Origin: Hoyosella rhizosphaerae
Lineage (GTDB): Bacteria > Actinomycetota > Actinomycetes > Mycobacteriales > Mycobacteriaceae
Direction of reading: 5' to 3'
Length of the DNA: 64,000 nucleotides
Assembly: GCF_014643175.1 (NCBI RefSeq)
Contig: NZ_BMJH01000001.1
Span: 186,001 to 250,000, forward strand
A program made the translations under genes and the position numbers. The stretch's first letter is position 1. The number at the start of each line of letters is the position of its first letter. Below the pieces are notes generated by a model. It worked only from the letters and a program-made list of their open reading frames with translations. It was not told the origin of the DNA and did not search any database. Below are positions 54,931-63,290 of the stretch, piece after piece.

Positions 54931-56034
54931 ATGGTGGGTATGGAGCGCGGGCGAATTCGGCTAGGCACAGTCGCGGGAATACCGGTCGGTGCGCATTGGT
55001 CGGTGCTCGCGATCTTTGGTCTGATCACTATCATTCTGGGCGCGTCAATACTCCCCGGAGCAGTGCCGGGAAGGTCTCCCATTGCGTACTGGTTTGTGGC
55101 AGGTGCAGGCTCAGTAATCTTTCTCGGGTCACTTCTTGTCCACGAACTGGCTCATGCCCTCGTGGCGTTGAAATACGGTGTTGGAGTTCGACGTATTACC
55201 TTGTGGCTGCTCGGTGGAGTGGCGGAACTGACTGAAAATCCACGCACCCCGAAGTCGGACTTCCGGATCGCAGTAGTGGGGCCACTGGCGAGCCTTGCTA
55301 TTGCAGTGGTGGCGCTTATTGCGGCGTATGTCGCGCACCCGTGGATCGACACCCTGCTGGTGGCGATGCTGATTTGGATTTCGCTGGTGAACCTCATTAT
55401 TGCGGTTTTTAATATGTTGCCTGGCGCCCCGTTGGACGGGGGGCGGGTGCTTCGCGCATTCTTGTGGAAGCGCACAGGTGACCGAGAGCGAGCCTCAGAA
55501 ATGGCCGCCACCGCCGGGCGCTTCCTCGGATTTATCTTCATCGGTCTAGGGATTATGCGGATGGGTTTCGGTCAGTTCGGTGGTCTATGGCTGTTGCTCA
55601 TTGGCGGGTTCATGCTGATGGCAGCCCACGCCGAGAGCGAAGCGACCAAACTTCGGCGCCGACTCGCCGGCGTACGAGTCTCTGACGTCATGTCTCGACG
55701 ATTTGATGTTGCGCCCGCGTGGTGGCCCGTTGAACAAGTCTTGGCGAACACCACGACCGGGCACCGGGTAGTACCAGTGGTGTCGGCAACAGGCACCCCC
55801 GTCGGTGTGGTGAACATCGCCGATCTCGCGCGGCTCGACCCCCACGTGCGCATGCGGGCGACCATTGCTGATGTAAGCAGACCACTTCCTGCGGACGCGA
55901 TCGTGGGCGTCGCCGATGAACTTGTGGATGTGTTAAACCGGATCGAAGATGTTGACGCAATCTTCGTGGTCGATCGCGGTGCGGTCGTCGGCGTTCTGAC
56001 ATCTGAACAGCTCTTCGGACGACCAGGACTGTGA
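54931..56034 (+). CDS. Site-2 protease family (M50) membrane protease with CBS domains
   Basis: A 367-residue intramembrane zinc metalloprotease. The zinc site His-Glu-Leu-Ala-His is near residue 72; the second motif Asn-Met-Leu-Pro-Gly-Ala-Pro-Leu-Asp-Gly-Gly is near 162. About six hydrophobic helices are followed by a C-terminal pair of CBS domains (from about residue 245, starting Val-Ser-Asp-Val-Met-Ser). Proteins of this build cleave membrane-bound regulators; the CBS part probably senses nucleotides. Single gene; start may be ATG 54940. Confidence 0.9.
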   Translation: MVGMERGRIRLGTVAGIPVGAHWSVLAIFGLITIILGASILPGAVPGRSPIAYWFVAGAGSVIFLGSLLVHELAHALVALKYGVGVRRITLWLLGGVAELTENPRTPKSDFRIAVVGPLASLAIAVVALIAAYVAHPWIDTLLVAMLIWISLVNLIIAVFNMLPGAPLDGGRVLRAFLWKRTGDRERASEMAATAGRFLGFIFIGLGIMRMGFGQFGGLWLLLIGGFMLMAAHAESEATKLRRRLAGVRVSDVMSRRFDVAPAWWPVEQVLANTTTGHRVVPVVSATGTPVGVVNIADLARLDPHVRMRATIADVSRPLPADAIVGVADELVDVLNRIEDVDAIFVVDRGAVVGVLTSEQLFGRPGL

Positions 56035-56143
56035 GTGTTGATCAGGACCCGCCGCGACTTCGTGTGCCATTAGCACGAGCAATCGGCGTCGGGCAATTAA
56101 CGTAATAACTGCACCACACACTCATGGGGAAGGAACCCACGCA

Positions 56144-56572
56144 ATGAGCGAGTACGACGACTGGAACGCCAGCATCATCAGTGAGTTTCGCGCAAATGAG
56201 GGTCGAGTAGGTGGCCAATTCGAAGGTGCCGACTTGATCCTGCTGCATCACCGCGGTCGGAAGTCTGGTCGCGAATACGTCAGCCCGTTAATGTGCCTAG
56301 TTGATGAAGCCAACACCGATTCGATCTACATCTTTGGCTCCGCGGCGGGAGCGCCGAAGCATCCGCAGTGGTATCAGAACATCACCAGTGCTGGCCAAGC
56401 AGAAATTGAACGCGGCACAGAAAAATACACCGTGATTGTGGAGGAAGTGGTGGGGGACAAGCGCGACAAGGTCTACGCCGAACAGGCACGTCAGTACCCC
56501 TTCTTCGCCGAGTACGAAAAGAAGACAGCAGGGATTCGCACAATCCCTGTTGTGGCGCTGCGTCGGGCGTGA
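56144..56572 (+). CDS. Deazaflavin-dependent nitroreductase family protein (Ddn-like)
   Basis: A 142-residue F420-binding split-barrel protein of the Ddn/Rv3547 group. Seen: Phe-Arg-Ala-Asn-Glu-Gly-Arg-Val-Gly-Gly near residue 14, Leu-Leu-His-His-Arg-Gly-Arg-Lys-Ser-Gly near 36, and Pro-Lys-His-Pro-Gln-Trp-Tyr-Gln-Asn near 75, all typical. Such enzymes reduce quinones and nitro compounds with reduced F420. AAGGAA precedes the start. Single gene. Confidence 0.92.
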   Translation: MSEYDDWNASIISEFRANEGRVGGQFEGADLILLHHRGRKSGREYVSPLMCLVDEANTDSIYIFGSAAGAPKHPQWYQNITSAGQAEIERGTEKYTVIVEEVVGDKRDKVYAEQARQYPFFAEYEKKTAGIRTIPVVALRRA

Positions 56573-57004
56573 ACTGAGCCAGTTACGGTGCTGAGAGAGT
56601 GAATTCGGTTGCCTGGGGGAGTACAGGTGACGCACGCTTTGTCCTCAAGGCTTGCGTTACGCCTATTTGAGCCTCGACGAAAATTAACTGGCGGAGTGCC
56701 GTCATTTCGTCGAATCCTCGACTACTCAAACTCGTCGAGCTGGAACGCCGCCTTCTGACGCAGTGGATACCCCTACCTCAGAATTTGTGCATGGGTGGAC
56801 CCTCGATATTGGTTCACAATCACGGTAGGGGCTTGTTCGTGTGGGGACAGGCGAGTTTGCACGAATGTCGCGAAGGCCAGTGCGGTCGAAGGACATGTCC
56901 TGTGAGGCGAGACTTGCCCCGAATGATCTTCCTGAGCGTCGAAAGCGTGTGGGAGGCTAATTATCGTTCCGGAGGTGCCTTTAGCTGTGGCGCGTCAGCG
57001 CACG
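56573..57004. other. Gap between core genes and the Dnd locus
   Basis: No gene is supported in these 432 bases. A perfect inverted repeat lies at 56674-56713. No tRNA gene, integrase or direct repeat that would mark a mobile island edge was seen. Confidence 0.55.
56674..56713. repeat. Inverted repeat in the gap before the Dnd locus
   Basis: TCGACGAAA (56674-56682) and TTTCGTCGA (56705-56713) are perfect 9-bp arms around a 22-base loop. It could be a terminator for the Ddn-like gene (100 bases downstream of its stop) or a scar. Confidence 0.4.
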
Positions 57005-58195
57005 CTACGTGCCATCGGATTGAATACGGCGCAACCTTTCAACGAGCTCATTGATGTCAAAAGTTGGTGTGAGGTGACACCAAGACATGCGCAGGGCTCC
57101 GTGAATCTGAGTCTCCGGCAGTCCGGCTGCGAGCAACACATGACTGAGCGCGTAACTTTGTGATGTGCACGCAGATCCGTTTGAAATTGCGGCGATGTCC
57201 TTCAGTGCAATGAGCGCGGCTTCGGAATCGAGACCAGGAACTGAAAAGTTCACAGTGTGTGGGGCCGTCCGGTCTAGGTCAGCGTTCCATGTGACGTTGA
57301 TTCGGTTGAGCGCGGCGACGAGTTGATCACGGATCTCGACACAGCGCGCTTCGCGCGCCTCGTGATCCCTTGTCGCAATTCGGGCTGCAGTCCCCAGTCC
57401 TGCGATCAGGGATACCGGCAAGGTTCCTGGTCGTAGACCTCGTTCTTGGCCACCTCCGAACATTATCGGTCGCAACGGTACCTTTTTAAAGCCTCGACGA
57501 CGAGCAACGAGCGCGCCGATCCCTTTCGGCGCAAATATCTTGTGCCCGGAAATACTCATGAGGTCTATTCGCTTGTTCCGGAGTGGCCCGATCGTTTTCC
57601 CGAAGGCCTGCGCCGCGTCGACATGCAAATAGGCATCGTGGTCGCTCAGGCTTTGTGAGATCTCCTCAATAGGTTGGGCGACCCCGGTTTCATTATTGAT
57701 ACCCATGACGGAGACCAAAAAAGTGTCTGGTCGGAGCGCCTTGGTAATTGAGGTAGGTTCGACCCACCCTCCGCGATTCGGCGGTACGACAGTGACATCA
57801 AATCCGAGCTCACGCAATTTTTCGATGGGCTCGAGTACAGCTTTGTGTTCAATCTCTGTAGTAAGGATGTGGCGCTTGCCAGCTTGCTCCGCGTGCGCTA
57901 CAAGTCCGAAGATCGCCAGATTGTTGCTTTCGGTTGCTCCGCTGGTAAAAGTAACCTCTTCGGGTTTTGCATCCACAACTTGAGCAACTTCGGCGCGCGC
58001 CCGCACGACGCGCTCCTTCGCGACCTGCCCATATGTGTGTGTGCGACTGCCAGCATTTCCGAACTCGACGTCAAGATACTTCACTACTTCGTCACGAACC
58101 TCGGGGTCTATCGGGGTTGTGGCGTTGCAGTCCAGATAGACAGGTCTTGTCGTCCTGCCAGTCAACAAGTTGTCAGAGGGAGGCGTTAAGGTCAT
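57005..58195 (-). CDS. dndA: Cysteine desulfurase of the Dnd DNA phosphorothioation system
   Basis: PLP enzyme that takes sulfur from L-cysteine and supplies it for phosphorothioate modification of DNA. From the ATG at 58195 it has 396 residues. Seen: Tyr-Leu-Asp-Cys-Asn-Ala-Thr-Thr-Pro near residue 20, Ala-Thr-Glu-Ser-Asn-Asn near 88, the PLP lysine in Ser-Gly-His-Lys near 218, and the catalytic Cys in Gly-Ser-Ala-Cys-Thr-Ser near 340. No ribosome site precedes the ATG, so the mRNA may be leaderless. It is divergent from dndB-dndE. The IscS-like sequence alone is general; the neighbours decide the call. Confidence 0.93.
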   Translation of the reverse strand: MTLTPPSDNLLTGRTTRPVYLDCNATTPIDPEVRDEVVKYLDVEFGNAGSRTHTYGQVAKERVVRARAEVAQVVDAKPEEVTFTSGATESNNLAIFGLVAHAEQAGKRHILTTEIEHKAVLEPIEKLRELGFDVTVVPPNRGGWVEPTSITKALRPDTFLVSVMGINNETGVAQPIEEISQSLSDHDAYLHVDAAQAFGKTIGPLRNKRIDLMSISGHKIFAPKGIGALVARRRGFKKVPLRPIMFGGGQERGLRPGTLPVSLIAGLGTAARIATRDHEAREARCVEIRDQLVAALNRINVTWNADLDRTAPHTVNFSVPGLDSEAALIALKDIAAISNGSACTSQSYALSHVLLAAGLPETQIHGALRMSWCHLTPTFDINELVERLRRIQSDGT

Positions 58196-58256
58196 ATCCG
58201 AACAGTACGGGATCCGACACGTGTTCGGTGGTGACAAATCGCCACACTGTTCGGAT
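58196..58256. promoter_or_regulatory. Inverted-repeat operator between dndA and dndB
   Basis: ATCCGAACAGT (58196-58206) and ACTGTTCGGAT (58246-58256) are a perfect 11-bp inverted repeat. Between them CCGACACGTGTTCGG (58214-58228) is a third, nearly palindromic site with the same GTTCGG core. The left arm touches the dndA start codon. DndB is known to regulate dnd transcription in Streptomyces and other hosts, so this is a good candidate for its binding site; that link is inferred. Confidence 0.7.
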
Positions 58257-58294
58257 GTATTGTTCCGTACATGGTTCTACATGAGGGGCGTGAG

Positions 58295-59410
58295 TTGACG
58301 ACAGCTAAGGTGCGAACGACCGGGTTTGAGTACGTGTTTCCTGCACTTCGCGGTGTGCAGGCAGGGCGCGAATATTTTGTAACTATGTGCCCGCTTCGGC
58401 TGATTCCGCGGTTGTTTGTGTTCGACGATGAAGAACTTGCCCCTGAGATGCGAGCACAAAGGTCATTGAACCGAAATCGTGTCCCTGAGATAGCCCGATA
58501 TATGGCTCAGAATCCGACAAATTACGTCTTTTCTGCACTTACAGCATCTGTTGATGCAGATGTGTCGTTCGAGTCCTTCACCGAGACCGGTTCGAACGAG
58601 CGAGTCGGCATCTTGACAATTCCCATGTCCGCGAAGTTTGTCATTAACGACGGGCAGCACCGCCGCGCAGCGATCCAACAGGCGTTGTCCGAAAGCCCCC
58701 ATCTAGGTGACGAGACAATTGCGATCGTGCTCTTCCTGGATGTAGGACTGAAGCGGTGCCAGCAAATGTTTGCCGACCTAAACCGGTACGCAATTCGTCC
58801 CGCCAAATCCATCAGTGTCTTGTATGACCATCGCGATGAGATGTCTGCCATTACACGGGTGACGGTGTTCAAGTCGCCCTTCTACAGCGATCTCACCGAG
58901 GCAGAATCCAATAATCTGGCGGCGCGCTCTCGCAAGCTCTTCACACTCTCAGGGTTCTACAACGCGAACAAGGCCCTACTCGATGGGGTTGCAGAGGACT
59001 CATTTGAACGGCGTGTCGACCTCGCAACAGCTTTTTGGGAGACAGTAGCCAGGCAGTTCCCTGAGTGGGGTCAAGTCCGGAACCGCGAAGTCAGTGCTGG
59101 TGAAGTGCGCCGTGACTTTATCCATAGTCACGGAATTGTGCTTCATGCGATCGGCAAGGTAGGGAACAGCCTGTTGCGGCAAACTCTCGAACGTAGAACC
59201 TGGGAGAAGACACTAAAGCGACTAGATTCAATCGACTGGCACAGGTCGAACTCGAATCTCTGGGAAGGCCGCGCAACTTCGGGTGGGAGAGTCTCGAAGA
59301 GTACAGGTAATGTACTCCTGACCACGGCAGTCATCCGGAAAGCCCTGGGAATGGAACTCTCCGCGGACGAACAGCGTGCAGAGAACGCCCTTACGCGAGG
59401 AGAAGCATGA
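58295..59410 (+). CDS. dndB: DndB, DGQHR-domain regulator of DNA phosphorothioation
   Basis: A protein of about 371 residues. The hallmark Asp-Gly-Gln-His-Arg-Arg is near residue 118, and the N-terminus has Phe-Glu-Tyr-Val-Phe-Pro-Ala-Leu-Arg-Gly-Val-Gln-Ala-Gly-Arg-Glu-Tyr-Phe, typical of DndB. I prefer a TTG start at 58295, which has GAGGGG six bases upstream; an ATG at 58271 lacks a ribosome site. DndB is not needed for sulfur insertion but affects how often sites are modified and acts on dnd transcription. It overlaps dndC by 4 bases. Confidence 0.95.
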   Translation: MTTAKVRTTGFEYVFPALRGVQAGREYFVTMCPLRLIPRLFVFDDEELAPEMRAQRSLNRNRVPEIARYMAQNPTNYVFSALTASVDADVSFESFTETGSNERVGILTIPMSAKFVINDGQHRRAAIQQALSESPHLGDETIAIVLFLDVGLKRCQQMFADLNRYAIRPAKSISVLYDHRDEMSAITRVTVFKSPFYSDLTEAESNNLAARSRKLFTLSGFYNANKALLDGVAEDSFERRVDLATAFWETVARQFPEWGQVRNREVSAGEVRRDFIHSHGIVLHAIGKVGNSLLRQTLERRTWEKTLKRLDSIDWHRSNSNLWEGRATSGGRVSKSTGNVLLTTAVIRKALGMELSADEQRAENALTRGEA

Positions 59411-60936
59411 CAATTAACATTCCGTTGCGCCCGAAGTCGTCCTTCGACGATCTGGGGTTCTCCGCAACTATAGGTGCAATAGTTAAACAGACGCAGGAAC
59501 TCTACCTATCAGACGGCATCCCGTGGGTAGTCGGCTATTCCGGAGGAAAAGACTCGACAGCCGTCTTGCAAGTAGTCTGGAAAGCCCTCGCTGGCCTCGC
59601 GCCCGAGCAGCGCACGAAGACGGTTCACGTGATCAGTACTGACACGCTCGTTGAGAATCCCGTAGTGGCTTTGTGGGTGACGCACTCATTGGACACAATG
59701 GCTGCAGCGGCACGAGAGCAGGACTTGCCGATCGTTCCGCACCGACTAACGCCAGCGGTCGCCGACACCTTCTGGGTCAACCTAATCGGGAAGGGGTACC
59801 CGGCGCCAAGACCTAAGTTCCGTTGGTGCACCGAGAGACTCAAGATAAAGCCGTCGAACACCTTTATTCGGGACATGGTGCGGGACCACGGCGAGGCGAT
59901 TCTGGTGCTCGGCACGCGGAAGGCAGAGAGTTCGGGCCGTTCCCATCGGATGACTGAGCTCGAATCTAGAAGGACCCGAGATCTCCTTAGTCCAAGCCAA
60001 TCGCTACCAAACTGTCTCATTTACTCTCCTGTCGAGAACTGGTCGAACGACGACGTGTGGACTTTCCTGATGCAGGTTCAGAACCTGTGGGGACACTCCA
60101 ACAAAGAATTGCTCACTATGTATCAAGGTGCATCGGAAGATGGCGAATGCCCTCTTGTAGTCGACTCATCAACGCCAAGTTGCGGTGATAGCCGCTTCGG
60201 CTGCTGGACATGCACTCTGGTTGAAAAAGACAAGTCGATGTCGGCCATGATCCAGAACGATGAGGAGAAGGAGTGGATGCTTCCGCTGCTTGAGCTCCGT
60301 AACGCGCTGGACGTACCTGACGACCGACATCTTCGGGATTTCAGGCGCATGAACGGATCTGTTCAGCTGTTTTACGATCGGCCTATCCCCGGTCCTTATA
60401 CACAGACCGCGCGCGAGGACTGGCTCAAGCGATTGCTCGAAGCGCAAGTCTGGATTCGTGAGAACGGCCCCGAGTACGTTCGTTCCCTCGAGCTAGTTAC
60501 TTTGGCGGAGCTGGAAGAAATTCGCCGAATCTGGGTTGTCGACAAGCACGAGTTCGAGGACACTCTTCCACAGATTTACGAGCAGACCGTGGGAGAAAAA
60601 TATCAAGGTAGCTCGTTAGATGAGCACTTGCCGTTAGGGCCGGACACAGTAGACATCCTTCGCTCGGTAATCGGGGAGGACCGGTTGCACTTCGAGCTGG
60701 TGCGAGAACTGCTTGACGTCGAGCAACGTCATCGTGCACGAGCTCGTCGCGCCGGGTTGTTCGACTCGTTGGAGAAGGCACTTAAGCGTGGCTTCTACGA
60801 GTCCAAGGATGACGCGTTGGAGCGCGCAAATGCACGACTATCTGCATTTGAGAAACGGGACGACGATGAATCACCGACCGATCTAGACATAGCGGATGGG
60901 TACGTCAGGAAAGTGAACGGGGGATCCGCGCAGTGA
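59407..60936 (+). CDS. dndC: DndC, ATP pyrophosphatase/PAPS reductase-like sulfurtransferase
   Basis: A 509-residue PP-loop ATPase. The motif Tyr-Ser-Gly-Gly-Lys-Asp-Ser-Thr is near residue 45. The iron-sulfur region Ser-Cys-Gly-Asp-Ser-Arg-Phe-Gly-Cys-Trp-Thr-Cys-Thr-Leu-Val-Glu-Lys-Asp-Lys-Ser follows near 260-285. The C-terminal 150 residues are charged and helical. DndC is thought to activate the DNA backbone or carry sulfur together with DndA, DndD and DndE. Overlaps both neighbours by 4 bases. Confidence 0.97.
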   Translation: MTINIPLRPKSSFDDLGFSATIGAIVKQTQELYLSDGIPWVVGYSGGKDSTAVLQVVWKALAGLAPEQRTKTVHVISTDTLVENPVVALWVTHSLDTMAAAAREQDLPIVPHRLTPAVADTFWVNLIGKGYPAPRPKFRWCTERLKIKPSNTFIRDMVRDHGEAILVLGTRKAESSGRSHRMTELESRRTRDLLSPSQSLPNCLIYSPVENWSNDDVWTFLMQVQNLWGHSNKELLTMYQGASEDGECPLVVDSSTPSCGDSRFGCWTCTLVEKDKSMSAMIQNDEEKEWMLPLLELRNALDVPDDRHLRDFRRMNGSVQLFYDRPIPGPYTQTAREDWLKRLLEAQVWIRENGPEYVRSLELVTLAELEEIRRIWVVDKHEFEDTLPQIYEQTVGEKYQGSSLDEHLPLGPDTVDILRSVIGEDRLHFELVRELLDVEQRHRARARRAGLFDSLEKALKRGFYESKDDALERANARLSAFEKRDDDESPTDLDIADGYVRKVNGGSAQ

Positions 60937-62900
60937 TTCTCGACGAACTTGTCCTCAGCAATATCGGGACCTTTTCGGGCACACAACGGCTAAATCTCAC
61001 GCCCGAGGCTGGTAAACCGATCGTACTGGTAGGCGGCTTGAACGGTTGCGGGAAGACCACAATCCTCGAAGCGATTCAGCTCGCGCTATACGGTCCGCTC
61101 GCTCCCCGAAATGGGCGCCGGAGTGGCGGATACGACACTTATTTGCGCAATCTTGTGCATCGTGGAGCGGAATCGAGGCACGCGAGGGTGGAGCTGGCTT
61201 TCCGTAGCTTCCAGGAAGGCAGTCAACGGAGCATCAGAATTATCCGTTCCTGGGATGGGGGCGCCGGTCCAGTTCACGACAACCTGGAAGTAGCTGTTGA
61301 CGGACGATTCGACAATGCACTTACCTCGACGTGGAACGAATATGTTGAGACATTTCTTCCTCGCGGTGTCGCAGGGTTGTTCTTCTTTGACGGCGAACAG
61401 ATTGAAGCTCTGGCCGACATGGACCGGAGCCGTGACGTACTAAGGGCGGCCCTCGCTGCGCTACTGGGACTGGACCTAGTTGACCGTCTTGGCGCGGACC
61501 TCGGTGTCCTGAGGCGCCGTCATCGTACAAATCAAATTCCGCCGGAACTGCAGTCATCCGTGGAGAGCAGTCGTCAACTAGTCACGCTCGCAAGGCAGGC
61601 AGAAGAAAGCGCAATGTCGGCCGTCGCGCATGCGAGAGTACAGCTTGAGCGTTCCGAAAAACAATTCTTTAGAATCAACGAGCAATACCGTTCAATCGGT
61701 GGTGAGTTGCTCGAGCAGCGTGACGATGTGGTGACCAAGCTGGAATCTGCGAAGCAGAGCAAGCGCGCTATTCAGGATCAACTTCGGGAAGCTATGGCAG
61801 GAGTCGCACCGTTGTTGCAGTTGGCGTCACTGCTTGAAGAACTACGCGATCAGGCAGCACTTGAATCTGCGGCAGCTCACCAACACGTTGTTGGCCAGGT
61901 GATCGCGGAGCGCGACAGAAACCTCGTTGAAAAACTCCGTGCTCAGGACGTCGAAAGTTTGGCCATCGACGTAGTTGAACGATTGCTTCGTGCGGACCGC
62001 GAGTCACGCAACAACAATGCGGATGTTTCACCTGTAGCGTTCCTAGCTGATGAATCTGCGCTCTCGAAATTAGTGGTTTCAGACATTCCGGCAGCACGTG
62101 AGCTCCTGAGTGGTCTTACTTATGAGCTGGAGTCCACTTCTTCGAAAGTCGATGATCTAGACCGATACCTTGCGACAATGCCCGATCCCGAATCAGTCGC
62201 GCAGATAGCAAGCGAACGAGAAAATGTTGAATCCGACCTCTACGCTCATCGAGCGGCCTTGGCTGCGGCCGAGGAACAGCATCGCTTATCAGGACTTGGG
62301 CGTGCGAAGGCCGAGACCGCGTACGAGTCTCAACTTGACCGCTTAGCGCAGGCCAACCTATCGATTGATGACGATCGCCGAACTATAAGCCACATCGACA
62401 AGGTCAAAGAGACCTTGAGAGCGCTGAAAGCGGCAGCCGTTGAGAGGCATATCGATCGAATCGGTGCGCTTGTTCTCGAAGCGTTGCAGCAATTACTCCG
62501 AAAGCAATCGCTTGTATCAGCGGTGAAGATCAGTTCTGATGACTACGGGGTTGAACTAGCTGGTGCAGATGGCTCAGTCATCTCCGCCAACCAACTGTCG
62601 GCCGGTGAGCGCCAATTGCTCGCAGTTGCGCTGCTGTGGGGGTTGGCCCGAGCTTCAGGGCAACCGCTACCGGTCGTCATTGACACTCCGCTGGGGCGCC
62701 TGGACGGCACACATCGCGAACGCCTACTTGATGGGTATTTTCCCCACGCAAGCCACCAAGTAATCCTGTTGTCCACAGACACAGAGATTGATAAAAACGC
62801 CTTTCAACGAATTTCGGGCGACGTCGCGCGCGTGTATCGCCTGAACTTTGACGACGAACTTAAAGCAACCTCGGTCGAGCCGGGATACTTCTGGGAGTGA
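60933..62900 (+). CDS. dndD: DndD, SMC-like ATPase of DNA phosphorothioation
   Basis: A 655-residue ABC/SMC-type ATPase starting at GTG 60933. Walker A Gly-Leu-Asn-Gly-Cys-Gly-Lys-Thr is near residue 31; Phe-Phe-Phe-Asp-Gly-Glu-Gln near 152; residues 220-520 are long coiled-coil; the C-terminal signature Leu-Ser-Ala-Gly-Glu-Arg-Gln and Walker B Val-Val-Ile-Asp-Thr-Pro-Leu-Gly-Arg-Leu-Asp complete the ATPase near 550-590. DndD probably nicks or remodels DNA so that sulfur can be inserted. Confidence 0.97.
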   Translation: MILDELVLSNIGTFSGTQRLNLTPEAGKPIVLVGGLNGCGKTTILEAIQLALYGPLAPRNGRRSGGYDTYLRNLVHRGAESRHARVELAFRSFQEGSQRSIRIIRSWDGGAGPVHDNLEVAVDGRFDNALTSTWNEYVETFLPRGVAGLFFFDGEQIEALADMDRSRDVLRAALAALLGLDLVDRLGADLGVLRRRHRTNQIPPELQSSVESSRQLVTLARQAEESAMSAVAHARVQLERSEKQFFRINEQYRSIGGELLEQRDDVVTKLESAKQSKRAIQDQLREAMAGVAPLLQLASLLEELRDQAALESAAAHQHVVGQVIAERDRNLVEKLRAQDVESLAIDVVERLLRADRESRNNNADVSPVAFLADESALSKLVVSDIPAARELLSGLTYELESTSSKVDDLDRYLATMPDPESVAQIASERENVESDLYAHRAALAAAEEQHRLSGLGRAKAETAYESQLDRLAQANLSIDDDRRTISHIDKVKETLRALKAAAVERHIDRIGALVLEALQQLLRKQSLVSAVKISSDDYGVELAGADGSVISANQLSAGERQLLAVALLWGLARASGQPLPVVIDTPLGRLDGTHRERLLDGYFPHASHQVILLSTDTEIDKNAFQRISGDVARVYRLNFDDELKATSVEPGYFWE

Positions 62901-62903
62901 AAC

Positions 62904-63290
62904 ATGGCGATCGAACACATCCGATTGAGTCAGTCCGCACGAGACCAACTGATCACGCTCAAGAGGCGAACTGGAATTGCCCACTGGAATGTCCTTTGTC
63001 GGTGGGCATTCTGTAGATCGCTCGCTGAGCCATCGGTTCCGCCGATGACCAAACTTGTGACTGATAGTAGTGTCGAGATGAACTGGAAAGTTTTCGCCGG
63101 CAATCAGGGTGATATCTATTGGGCATTGCTGCGAATGCGCTGCCACAAGGATGGGTTTCCCTTGGATGAGGACACGCTAGCCTCGCAGTTTCGGCTTCAT
63201 TTACACCGGGGGATTGGTTACCTAGTAGGGGACAGTCGCGTGACCGACGTTTCAGGATTAGCTTCAGTCGGGCTCGCCGCTGCGGAATGA
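62904..63290 (+). CDS. dndE: DndE, sulfur-modification protein
   Basis: A 128-residue basic protein. The pattern Ile-Arg-Leu-Ser, Leu-Lys-Arg-Arg-Thr-Gly-Ile-Ala-His-Trp-Asn-Val-Leu-Cys-Arg-Trp-Ala-Phe-Cys with Ser-Leu-Ala-Glu following is diagnostic of DndE, which binds nicked DNA as an oligomer. Three bases separate it from dndD. Its stop overlaps the start of the methyltransferase gene (ATGA). Confidence 0.96.
   Translation: MAIEHIRLSQSARDQLITLKRRTGIAHWNVLCRWAFCRSLAEPSVPPMTKLVTDSSVEMNWKVFAGNQGDIYWALLRMRCHKDGFPLDEDTLASQFRLHLHRGIGYLVGDSRVTDVSGLASVGLAAAE

Noticed and set aside
56573-57004. Mobile-element boundary for the Dnd locus
   Set aside because: No tRNA, integrase, transposase or direct repeats are visible; only a 9-bp inverted repeat, which is not enough.
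56785-57054. 89-residue frame before dndA
   Set aside because: Runs into the dndA 3' end on the opposite strand, has no ribosome site, and does not look like a protein.
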